From Myrica gale (taxonomy: Eukaryota; Streptophyta; Magnoliopsida; Fagales; Myricaceae): 64,000 nt of DNA. The notes under the pieces were generated by a model. The model was not told the origin of the DNA, ran no database searches, and was given only the letters and a program-made list of their open reading frames with translations. A program made the position numbers and the translations under genes. Below are positions 35,512 to 46,050 of this stretch, in pieces. Position 1 is the stretch's first letter, and every line of letters begins with the position of its first letter. The stretch is taken from NCBI GenBank assembly GCA_963930655.1, contig OZ005603.1:13291001-13355000 (forward strand). The letters run 5' to 3'.

Positions 35512-38244
35512 CTATTGGATTGAGCTAGCTAGCAGCTAATATGAGCACCCCTCTTAATTAGTTATCTTATGCTAAAAATATTCCAAGAATGATCCCGTTA
35601 TAATGCAGATCAGGTTTTAAACTGTGTTCCTATTTTTTTTTTGTTTATCTGATCATGCATGAAGCTGGCCGCGGGTCCTTATTCACTGGCAGCAAACGCG
35701 TCTGATACAATCAACACCAACCTTAATTAAATCTAGCAAAACATACGTGTCAATCTTCGTGATAGCTACTAATTACACTCGATCATGGCTTAAGTTGACC
35801 GAAATTACATGTCTAGCTAGCACGAGGCATGCTGTGAATTAGGTCATCTGTGTCTGCATGTACTGCTCGACTAGTACGGATGTTTACGGCGTCGTGTATA
35901 TATATATGTAATTCCCGTCCTCTCTGCATTAGAACTCGTGAAACTCGATACCTAGCTAGCTACGGTCACGACCCATTACACATGCTACAACGTGCGGCTG
36001 TTTTGATCTATTAAATATATATATGTGTGTGTGTGTGTGTGGTGGTTTAGCGGATCTAATCTATGCAGAGCTGCACATGACACATGATACCCAGAAGGGG
36101 TTCACAGTCTCTATATGTAATATGCCTCGTGGGTCGAAGGGACTAGGAACATGTCCAGAGAGAAATAGAACTGCTTTAGGAAATCTTAATAAATGGGGAA
36201 AGATCAATTAAAGCAGCAAACCTGACATTTAGTGCAAAATAATCGGATCTTATTCTGTTCTATGTGATCGATCTATTTAATTAATGGGCACTCAGCACCA
36301 ACTCATTCTGTGATTACTCGTCCAACAAATTCCAGCTATACTTCGATATATCATTTGCTTCCTCAAATCCAGTTCCTCAAAACTGATTATATTAATCCAT
36401 ACCTTCATTAATACAGGATTATTAACAGGTTGTAGTGATCTAGATTCTTATTCGAATATCACCCACCCATGCATGCCTCATATTATACAAATTAAACAGA
36501 GGCATTAATTTGCTGAATGGGTTGACAAATTAATAAATCAACTTATGGTTGACTCTGTGATGCATACCTAGATGTCACGGGAGATGCAAAAGTTTTGGTA
36601 ACTTATAAAACTATGTAGCCTTTGATGATGTTTGTTCACCAAGAGGGATAGGGGTACGTGACTTTTATAATGCAACTTTCTGTAGTTTTACTCGGGAAAA
36701 AATTCAGTAAAGGTGCATGCAATTTCTGTCTAATCTAAAGACATGCATCCGGAAGTAAGTGTACTTGTCTCTTTTTTCACCAAAACTTAGGTAGAGATGA
36801 GATCTTTGCGCCACTTGTTCATTGGATTTATTCCTGGGGTTTTACTATTTCATCCAGCTAGGTGAATAAAGAAAGTAGCATTCCTTTTTCGAAAAAAAAA
36901 AAGCTAGCTAGGGTTTGAAATCTGGAGCCGGCAGGTAGAGCTAGCCCTACATTAATCCTATCACAATCGGCAAATATAGAAATGATGTGTCCAACAAATT
37001 AACTGTACTTTAGAATTACTAAGTCCTTGATCTAGTCCTAGCCCTTGGTAAACATATATGCTAGTTAGATAGCCTTTTTTGGTGGGTATGATCTGCAATA
37101 TCTTGCTTTAAAGTTGCATTATCTTGGGCAAAACTAAAGCAACCTTCTATTTCACTTAAAGTAGATAAAGTAGCTGATGCTCTTGAATTTTTTTTTTTAA
37201 TCACTTGATTTTACCTCTTTATTTTTCGTAAGTATTCCGTGACTTTGCCTTTGAAATTTTGGACAAATCTTAACATAACAACAATATTCCCAACACTTTA
37301 TTTTCCTGTTTCAGTAAAACCCTAGTACCTATTATACTACGTACGTACCCAGGCATATATATCTATATAATAACCAGCTTCTAACGTTTTTGTTTTTTTT
37401 TCCTCTCTGCAGTAGGAAATGCAATGTCAGTAAAAGTCCCTTACGCGATGTCTCTATTGGTGCAAAGTTACTTCCAAGTTTAAGTTAAACTGAGAGCCCT
37501 TGTGCATATTGGTTTTGTCAAGAATATAATCTGAATGGGAAATATTGCTTCCACTTTAAGGCACAAGATCAGTTCCTACTGTATTTTAATCTTTTGTTTT
37601 TCTTGGCCCTACTGTATTTTAATCAAAGCAGAGAAAACATATATAAGCTCCTATGGTTATTGATCTCCCTCATGGCTTGAATTTACCTTGTCATGATATA
37701 TATGGATCACTTAGAATATTAATTAAACATGCATAAGACCTAAGGGGAGCAGCATTAACCCCCATGTATGATTTATTATTAATTTACCAATACTCCTTTC
37801 CCCGTGCTCCCAACCACCAAAAAAACGTCCCTTTTAAAAAGGGTTAAAAGAAGTAATTAACAAGTATGGCATTTGAGAGTGACTGTGGATCTGCTGCTCT
37901 TGTTGAAGTGGTAGGAGTTTGGCAGAATGTCGTCACCTTTAAGTGTTGATCAGGTTCTTCTATCCTTAATACTTAAGTATATATTATCTTGGCTACTCTT
38001 TCCTACGAGGGAATTAATCTTGATAAGGATTTAAAATTATTCGATCAAATATTCTACACACAAGTGACCATTTTAAAACCATAAGAATCTTTGACAAATC
38101 ACAAAAGAACTTTCTCTTTTAAATTTCCTTATTTGAATTATATAATAATAATCCAGTGTGAATTATATAAAATTCAAGGATCTCTATTATATATCCCAAA
38201 TTGTTAGCTATTGATTATAAAAATAAATTATTAGGGTTTTAATA
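34801..38244. other. intergenic with simple repeats, no gene seen
   Basis: AT-rich, no supported coding region on either strand. There is a long (AT)n microsatellite at about 35480-35508 and a (TA)n-(TG)n tract at about 36014-36040. A short A-run at about 36891-36902 follows an AATAAA and could be the tail of a decayed retroposon, but nothing upstream of it is recognisable. Confidence 0.5.
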
Positions 38245-38249
38245 TATTT

Positions 38250-39157
38250 TAGGGTTAATGACTATTTTGGTCCTTGAGTTTTATGCCCTTTATCGATTTG
38301 GTCCCTGGGTTTTAAACTTGGTCACATAAGTCCTTAGGTTATCCTCATTTATCGATTTAGTCCTTACATCCAATTTTGTCTCCTCCGTGCACAGTCAGCT
38401 AACGGTGGGACACATCACTCTCAATAATATCCCTACACGTGTATGATTTTTTTTTTAAAAAAAATCCACAGGAGGCACTTCACGTTGGCATTTTTGTAAA
38501 TAAATTTAAAAAAAAAAACAAGGTCATTCGCTCTAGGGGGAAGCACAGCCCCATCGTCGGGGTGACTCCCCATTTAAAGGGTGGTCGGGAGCCACCCACC
38601 CCGGCAGCGGGGAGCCCAGATCTGGGCTCCCGCTTGCAAGGGTGGCACCCCTGCGGTCACCACAACAAGGGCGCCCATCGGCCTCCCTTCGCAATCTGGG
38701 CTCCCTCGTGGACGTCGGAAAGGGTCGGGAACCACCCCAATGGCCAAGGGAGCATGGCTCCCGGCCACCCCTTCTCGAGGCCCGAATCTGGGCTCTCAGG
38801 GGTCCACGAGGGAGCCCAGATCTGGGCTCCCCGACGTCGAGGTGGGTGGCTCCGGCCACCCCGACGATGGGGCTGTGCTCCCCCTTGTGCAAATTGCCCT
38901 GTTTTTTTTACGAAAATGTCAACGTGGAGTGCCTCCCGTGGGTTTTTTTTTTAAAAAAAATCATACACGTGTCGCGATATTATTGAAAGTGATGTGTCCC
39001 ACCGTTAGCTGACTGTGCACGGAGGAGACGAAATTGGACGGAAGGACTAAATCGATATATAAGGATAACCTAAAGACATATGTGACCAAATTTGAAAATT
39101 AGGGATCAAATCGATAAATGGCATAAAACCCAGAGACCAAAATAGTCATTAACCCTA
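38250..39157. mobile_element. 908-bp foldback element with very long inverted arms
   Basis: The ends are TAGGGTTAATGACTATTTTG and its exact complement, flanked by TATTT (38245-38249 and 39158-39162). The arms remain inverted-complementary for about 270 bp of AT-rich sequence. With interruptions this continues into a GC-rich core (about 38535-38890), where both sides carry GCACAGCCCCATCGTCGGGG-like blocks and several AGATCTGGGCTCCC copies. There is no transposase. Frames in the core are by-products of GC-rich repeats. It is probably a non-autonomous, Mutator-like or foldback MITE whose RNA would form a long hairpin. Confidence 0.85.
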
Positions 39158-39269
39158 TATTTAACCCCATGTCACTCTGTTGTGTGAAAAATGACAACTA
39201 ATTTGCCCAAAAAGAATAAAAATAATTAGCATTCATGTGGCGTGTGTTTTAGATCTAAAAAATTTGCGC

Positions 39270-39665
39270 AATGGATAAATATACTTTGTTCTCCAATTCT
39301 AGGGGCTTTGACACTTTGCACTCTAAAGTATTATTTGTGTCAAATTGCATCTGCCAACTTACTATTAATTTCAAACATTTTGTACACTGTGTTAAAAATT
39401 TCTGTCAATGTTAACGGAAATTGATATTTGACCTCTACAATGAAGATTTTACCCTCATAAAATGATCATTATAAAATAAAAATTATAAGGATAAAATTTT
39501 CAATTTTGAAAGTCGAAAAAATATTTTTTATTCAAATTAGTTGAAAATTTTAAGAGACAGTGTAAAGTGTCTAAATTTATAATTGGCGAATGTAATGTGA
39601 CAAAAATAATAAATTTGAGTGCAAAGTATCAAACTGTTAGAGGGTATAAAGTATATTCATTATTT
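39270..39665. mobile_element. foldback MITE, about 396 bp
   Basis: The left arm (ATGGATAAATATACTTTG and on, about 120 bp) is complementary with mismatches to the right arm (ending CAAAGT...GTATATTCAT). Both share the words TTTGCACTCTAAA/TTTGCACTCAAA and AGTATTATTTGTGTCA-like blocks. Flanks ATTTGCGCA and TTTTGCATA are similar and may be a decayed 9-bp TSD. Confidence 0.7.
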
Positions 39666-40336
39666 TGCATACTTATATTTAAAAATCCTAAATAGGACAA
39701 TGTCAATAGAAATTGCAAATCAAGACCTTTGATACCACTACCTAAACTCTTCCATCTATGCAACCAGCTTTCTAAGCACCTTGCATGGCAATTAGTAGGC
39801 ATTGGGTATTCTTTCTTTTTCTTCCATTTTCTCTTAAAGAAAACCACCTGATCATGGACTCTAAAATATTCTATAATTCGATCAGCCGCTTAACTTTTCA
39901 AACTTATCTTAATAACTTTAAAGAAAGTGCTCCATTTCTTTCTTCATAGGTCGAAAGGAAAAGGCGGAGAGAAATGTATTTTTATTTATTTTTTTATATT
40001 ATCAAATTTTCTTGACCTTTTCGTACAAGCTGCAATTGAAATCGGGTCGAGTCTGGCCCAATCTTCCTTTTCCTTGGGCTAGTGAGTTCGTCGGGTTTGA
40101 CAGCTTGTCGCCAAATTGGGCTAGTTGCAGCGGAATCTATTCAACCATATCTAATATCTTCTGCCTGTATTACCTATTGGTGTTTTGTGTATCAAGAATA
40201 CAAGCAAATACTTACCCAAATTATGTTTTTGTTTTTTTATTAAAAGAAAAAAAAACTTCCCTTTTTAGATTCCAACATTTCCATGTGAAATAAGTAAAAC
40301 AAACAAAAGAGAGATAACTGCTTATAATATTATCAA

Positions 40337-40733
40337 GGGATAATTACACTTTGTGCCCCTTATCTTTAGGGTCATTTACAATTTACACCCTGATATTTTG
40401 ATTTTGAGACATTGAGCCATTTATCTTCAAAATTTTTGCAATGTGCACCCCGTAGTCGATTTGGCCGTCTAAATTGACGAATTTCGTTAACACGTAGTGG
40501 TCGACAAGTTCATGTGAGAGTCACGACGAGCCGGTCGACCACTACAAAGGTAACTTGAAGCGGTCAACTGGTTCACTTGTTGACGAAATCTGTCAATTTA
40601 GACGGTCAAATCGAGTACGGGGTGCACATTGCAAAAATATTGAAGATAAGGGGCTCAATGTCTCAAAATCAAGACATCGTGGTGCAAATTGTAAATGACC
40701 CCAAAGATAAGGGGCGCAAAGCGTAATTATCCC
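40337..40733. mobile_element. Mutator-like MITE with perfect 9-bp TSD
   Basis: Termini GGGATAATTACACTTTGTGC and, on the other strand, GGGATAATTACGCTTTGCGC begin arms of about 150 bp that pair with few mismatches. The nine bases TATTATCAA occur at 40328-40336 and again at 40734-40742. A 9-bp TSD with long TIRs fits the Mutator superfamily. It has no coding capacity. Confidence 0.9.
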
Positions 40734-40882
40734 TATTATCAATTTCTCTATTAACTGCTAACATTTTTTGTTGGGTCACTAATGTCGTGTACCTCATTCT
40801 ACAGACATAGTCTGTTAATAAATATACTGATTGGACCGAGAATGTAGCAGAAATGCTAAATATTTATTTTACAACTTTCTAA

Positions 40883-41613
40883 GGTAATGTTTGCCGAGCA
40901 AAAATTTAAGAATTTTGAGTTTGTATGAGAAAATTTTGAGAATTTGACTTTAAGGTTTGGAAAAAGTTTGAGAAAAAATTTAAGAATGTTTGATGGTAGA
41001 ATGATTTTTATTAGAGTTTGTTACAAAACAAGAAGAGAGAAGATTTGATGAAATTTTTTTTTTGTTAAAATTTTGCAATTTTAATATTTGTTGGTAAAAA
41101 TTTTTACTTTTTTGAAAAATAAGTTACAGTCTTTATGTTTGAGTGTCAAAATTTTAGGATGGTTAGAATTTTGGATATAGAAGTTTGTGAAAAAATGAGG
41201 AGTGAAAAACTTTATAAGATGTGGTGAAAAAGTGAAAAAATTTGTGGAAGTTAGTGAAAAAATGAGGAGATATAAATTTTTGTAATGATGATAAAATTTT
41301 GGCTCTGCTGAAAGGACCGTATGATTTTTGGTAACATATACACGAAGAAATATGTTTCAAATTGATATGTGTGTAATTAATTTAAAGATATAAGATTTGA
41401 TATAGTTTTTTTTATGAAAAATTATTGAAATTGATGTGAAAATGTGTTGAAATTTAAATGATTATTTTGAGATTTTGATGTTTAAAGAGAGAGAAGATTT
41501 GACACAGTTTTTTTATGAAAAAATATTTAAATTGATGTGAAAATGTGTTGAATTTTGTATTAAAATTTTGAGATTTTGATGTTTGGTTGTAAAAATTATT
41601 TTCCAAACATTAT
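40883..41613. mobile_element. AT-rich MITE candidate with internal tandem repeat
   Basis: Imperfect inverted ends share TAATGTTTG. The interior repeats an AAGATTTGA...TGATGTGAAAATGTGTTGAA...TTTGAGATTTTGATGTTT unit at about 41390-41482 and 41493-41584. Words such as TTGAGATTTTGATGTTTG reappear as complements at 51340-51390, so the two may be related. No TSD is evident. Confidence 0.45.
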
Positions 41614-42435
41614 TTGTCGTTTTTGGTAATATGCTCTCTTCAAGGTCTTAAGTTAAAAACATCATACAGATGTTATCAACCCTTTAGAGTTACTACAAGA
41701 TTTTTGGTTTGATAATTACTCAATTTGTATGTGACCTGAGAAATGCATAAATCACATTATCAATAAAACATAGATTAGAAAGAAAGAAAGAAAAAAAGAG
41801 TATTTTTTTGGTAAGATAAGCACGAAGGAATATGTATCAAATGGTTATGAGTGTAATTAATGAGATTACAAGTCACAGAGAGATTGCTTAATCAAGGAGT
41901 ACGTAGGTAACATGATAATCAATGAGATTTAACTCTGTTAAAAATAAGTAGGAAAAAGATTATTAGTGGAATTGAAAAGCAGAAAACTAAACTAAAATGA
42001 AATAAAAAGGAAAAAGCTCAAGAAGCCACGAAGCCAATGGCTTCACACAAGCATTCACACACGCGTCTTTTGCGTTTGGGTTTGGGGCGCATAAGATCAA
42101 TTTTCTCGCTGTCTGTCTTTCTCGTAATCGCCTCGGCCCTCATTTCTTTCAGCAACCCTCGCTTTCCTCTGCCTCTCTGTCTTCCGTTGCTCCTCCCTCC
42201 ATCTCTCCATTCTCTGCGAAATCTAAGGTTAGGATCTCTCTCTCTCTCTCTCACACATTTCTGTATATCATATCTCCCGAATCTCAATCTTGAACCAGAG
42301 CCATGCCTTATCGTCTCCCAGATCTGCCCATAAGCCTCTTCCTCCGCACCCGAATCTCCTCCTGTAACTAGAACTTGTCTCTCTCTCGCCCTCTCTCGTC
42401 GGATAAATCCAAATTCGAAGCCCGCAGTTCATACC
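41614..42435. other. upstream region and 5' leader of the F-box gene
   Basis: Intergenic to about 42000, then probable promoter and leader. A (CT)n tract lies at about 42233-42252. A 98-codon frame at 42037-42333 opens and closes before the main ATG, and would act as an upstream ORF if included in the transcript. I see no conserved peptide in it. Confidence 0.45.
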
Positions 42436-43602
42436 ATGTCTCCGTCGGTCTCAGATTGGCCAGATCACCAGCTGGTCGACTACTTTGATCGCCTACCCGA
42501 TTCCCTCCTCCTCCTTGTCTTCAACAAGATCGGCGACGTCAAGGCCCTCGGCCGTTGCTGCGTCGTATCCCGCCGCTTCCACTCCCTCGTGCCCCAGGTC
42601 GAAAACGTCGTCGTTCGAGTCGATTGTGTCATTTCTGACGATGATTCTTCCTCCTCTTCCTCTTCCTCCTCCTCCGACAAATCCCGGAATCCCTTTTCCA
42701 ATATCTTCCGCTTCGTCTTCTTCGGCACCATTGTCAAACCCTTCCAGTTCTTGACCCAATTTCTGGGCGGACCCAGAAGACCATCCTCTTCTGGGTCGTC
42801 CACATCGTCGTCGTCTCTGTTCCTCGCCGAGGACGGTGAGGCGGACCAAGGTGGCGTGACCCACCACTCCCCCACCCAGGTTCTCAAAAACTTCAACGAG
42901 GTTCGGTTCCTTCGCATCGAACTTCCCAGCGGCGAATTGGGCATCGAAGACGGTGTTCTGTTGAAGTGGAGGGCCGATTTTGGTTCCACTCTCGACAATT
43001 GCATCATTCTTGGCGCATCTTCCGTGGTCTACGCCGCGAAGAACGCCAACGACAATTGTGCAGATGGGTTTTGCGCTAACAACGGAGGAGGAGGTGGTGG
43101 AGGTGACGATAACGGAAGCATACCTGAGTCCTTTTACACTAATGGGGGCCTGAAACTGAGAGTCGTTTGGACTATCAGTTCATTGATCGCGGCCTCGGCC
43201 AGGCATTACTTGCTCCAGCCAATCATTTCGGAGCACAAGACTCTAGATAATCTGGTACTAACAGATGCGGATGGGCAGGGCGTGTTGTGTATGAACAGGG
43301 ATCAGCTTAAGGAGCTGAGGGTGAAGCCCTTGTCGGCTTCTTCCGCATCGAAGAGGACGCAAGTGCCTGCACTAAATATGCGACTCTGGTACGCGCCGCA
43401 GTTGGAATTGCCTGGTGGGATCACTTTGAAGGGGGCGACACTGGTGGCGATTCGGCCTAGCGAGCAGTCGATGGTGGCAATGGCGAGGAAGGAAGTCTCG
43501 GACGTGTCATGGGTGTCAACGGCGTTTGAAGAGCCGTATGGGACTGCAGCGAAGATGCTGGTGAAGCGGCGGACTTACTGTCTTGAGATGAACTCCTTCT
43601 GA
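42436..43602 (+). CDS. AUF1: F-box protein, AUF1/AUF2 (auxin up-regulated F-box) type, intronless
   Basis: 388 aa. The F-box (about residues 15-55: DYFDRLPDSLLLLVFNKIGD, then RCCVVSRRFHSLVP) would dock to ASK/SKP1 in an SCF ubiquitin ligase. The rest matches the plant AUF family as I remember it: PTQVLKNFNEVRFLRIELPS, a WTISSLIAASARHYLL block, LTDADGQGVLCMN, and the C-terminal LVKRRTYCLEMNSF. Arabidopsis AUF1 affects auxin transport and root growth; the substrate is unknown here. A run of ten Ser (71-80), a second Ser-rich stretch (about 116-127) and a Gly run (about 217-224) look like low-complexity insertions and make it longer than Arabidopsis AUF1. The ATG at 42436 is the first that leads into the F-box. 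AUF1 versus AUF2 orthology is not resolved. Confidence 0.9.
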   Translation: MSPSVSDWPDHQLVDYFDRLPDSLLLLVFNKIGDVKALGRCCVVSRRFHSLVPQVENVVVRVDCVISDDDSSSSSSSSSSDKSRNPFSNIFRFVFFGTIVKPFQFLTQFLGGPRRPSSSGSSTSSSSLFLAEDGEADQGGVTHHSPTQVLKNFNEVRFLRIELPSGELGIEDGVLLKWRADFGSTLDNCIILGASSVVYAAKNANDNCADGFCANNGGGGGGGDDNGSIPESFYTNGGLKLRVVWTISSLIAASARHYLLQPIISEHKTLDNLVLTDADGQGVLCMNRDQLKELRVKPLSASSASKRTQVPALNMRLWYAPQLELPGGITLKGATLVAIRPSEQSMVAMARKEVSDVSWVSTAFEEPYGTAAKMLVKRRTYCLEMNSF

Positions 43603-45743
43603 ATGAGAGCAATGGCAAGGTAAATTTCGTATATTGATAATGACACTGGATAATTTAGTTTCTTTCGCTCAAATCGTGTAACTTTGATTGGGTTTTGTGC
43701 GATGTTGACGGGGCTTGAATGATTGGAGGGGAAGTTTATGCACAACCACTTGAAGGCATTCTCTAAAAGACAGACGGAGTTTGACTGATGGAATGCGTGT
43801 TTATGTTACATGCCGTTTTAGATTCGTATATGGTCTTGTTGTACATGTGATGCCTCGGCTAGTGTTGAGGATTCCTACATTTCGTGTTTTCAATTTCGTT
43901 AAGCTTCTAGTGTTGGGTAGTTTTGGAGGAGAGCTCAGTGATTTAAGGTAGATACTAGATGGTTGTTGGGAGGAGGAGAATTGGTTATTGTATAAATGAA
44001 GAAGCAGATAATGTGTGTACTAAATATCTAGGAAAAGAGTGCACAGACTAGATAATATCAGATTTGTATGCATGTATGTTCGGTTGCATCACCTAGTAAT
44101 ACCAAAGCAAATGACAGTGACTCTAAGTTCGTGTCAGGTCGCAGTTCTGCAGAAGAAAAGCTGCCAAAGTTCTAGTGTATTCCCAATGTTTAGTTGCAGC
44201 TTGGATTGACTGCATATGCTTCCATGTCCTGCGTTGTTGTCGGTCTTGAATTTATGCTCTATCTCTTTCTTATCATTTGATCGAAAGAAATAGAATCTAC
44301 ACACCAAGCATGCTTTTGAAATTTTGTACACTCCACTGACTTTGAAATGGGGTTTTCCAGGAAAAGCACAATCATTCGAGTTGCATGTTTGGCAAACAGA
44401 GAATCAGAAGAGATAACTTTGCTTTAGGAGTATCTCAACCACATCTTGCTTTGGAGTTTGGACTGCCACTAGAACATCATTCCTTGGTTGATTTTGCAGG
44501 CGATGCTATCTGGCCTCACCTTTCATGCTTGAACTGGTGGTGGAAATGCATCTGCTGGTTGTTTTGATTTAAAGGCATATGCTTATAAGAGTGCACACAT
44601 GCAACTAGAATGATGTTGTAAGATCTTTTACTCTGTAGTAATTTACCTTCTTTAATGATCTCTCTGTATGTGAATATTGTAGGTACGAATATTCTATGCT
44701 TATCATACACTTAAAAGAGGAATGTACGATGCTTTATGCTTCAAACAATTTATGGTTGTGTCACTCATAGAATTGGCAAATTGGCACTGTAATTTTCTGG
44801 TTCCTCTTCAATGATAATTGCTGTAGGCTTAAATTGGGCTGCTTGGATTTGGGGTAGAGTTGGGAGACAAAATCTGAACGATTGATATTGCTGTAGCTCG
44901 TGTTGTGATATGGCTCAAACTAATAAGGTATCACAGCAGTTGCAGAAAGGAGGTGAAGCAGAGTGAGGAAGCCCTAGGCAGCAGAAGGCACTAGAAATGG
45001 GTTAGAGAAACTAAGTAGAGTCAATCCAAAAAAAATAAGAAATGTGGAGTGGGGTGAAAACAAATGAGTATTTAGTGCAGACATGAAAGGTCCGAGATTG
45101 ATGAGTATTAAGAAGCAGAATCTCCATTCCCCATTGACAATCTTGGCTATCTAACATTGCCATTTTTTCTCATATGATAAGTTGTATTTTTGGTTTGCTG
45201 CTCATACTCGGAAACATTGTTTTGGATTACTGATGACCCCATTGTGAAGTCTTCAAGTTTTTCTCTACTTGAAAGATGCATGAGATGGCATCTCACTGGT
45301 TCACAGAAAAGGCAAGTCCTTCAGTTCAACATATGGGATCGCTGATTATAAGAGATTGGATTCCAATCAAACAAACCAAAGGATGAGCTCCATCTCCTTC
45401 AAGGTGGAAATGAGTTGGGAGTTTAGTGCTTTCCTCATTTAGTGCTGGAAAGCGATGGTCTGCAATTTACTACATAGCTGTACGGTTGGAAGTGCGCTGC
45501 TTTTGTCTCACGTTCTGCTTTGACGTTCTTTGCTGCCCCCCTTACAGCTGACACTTCATTCAACAGCATTGATTATCAGATGGGCTTTCTTAGAGTTTTT
45601 ATGCCCACCTAACATCTTTTCTACTGAACGAATCCACGATACGACAGCACGTAAAGAACCCAAAATTAGCCCGGGATGTGAATTAGTTGGGTAGAGGTAA
45701 TCTCTGCGGGCCTGTAGTTGGTTCGGACTTTCATAGCAATAAA
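43603..45743 (+). other. 3' UTR and downstream region of the F-box gene
   Basis: A possible 3'-UTR intron runs from a donor after GCAAG at 43621 (GTAAATTT) to an acceptor ending at 44360 (GTTTTCCAG). The following sequence to about 45100 has no supported frame. Otherwise no gene is seen. Confidence 0.35.
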
Positions 45744-45744
45744 G

Positions 45745-46050
45745 GAAAAGTCATTTTAAGCTCTTTTAACTATCAATTAAATTAAATAGAGGTCTAAACT
45801 ATAATTTTTTATACATTTAGTCCACAAGCTAATAATGTTATCAATTTGTCCCTATTAAAGATCCAACGATCAAACTCGTGTCATGTGTACTATGAATGAG
45901 TCACGTGTTACGATTTTGACCTTCAAATTTTATTTCAGGATGCTTTGATTAATTGTGGAAGTTAGGTGGTTCAATGTGTCGAGATTGATAGTTTAAACAC
46001 TTATTTGAAATTGCATTAATAGTTAAGAGTTCAAAATGATTTTTTTTCCC
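45745..46050. mobile_element. MITE with inverted ends and 7-bp TSD
   Basis: Termini GAAAAGTCATTTTAAGCTC and, on the other strand, GGGAAAAAAAATCATTTTGA form imperfect arms. GCAATAA flanks the element at 45736-45742 and 46051-46057. There is no coding capacity. Confidence 0.6.

Noticed and set aside
36830-36902. AATAAA followed by a poly(A) run, as in a truncated LINE tail
   Set aside because: No homology to LINE ORF2 upstream and no matching TSD found.
38439-39012. Several overlapping open frames of 100-170 codons on both strands
   Set aside because: They lie in the GC-rich inverted core of the foldback element. Open frames in all phases follow from base composition and the repeats; no domain is recognisable.
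42480-43007. Antisense frame of 175 codons inside the F-box gene
   Set aside because: A shadow of the biased codon use and Ser/Gly runs of the sense gene; no domain and no independent signal.
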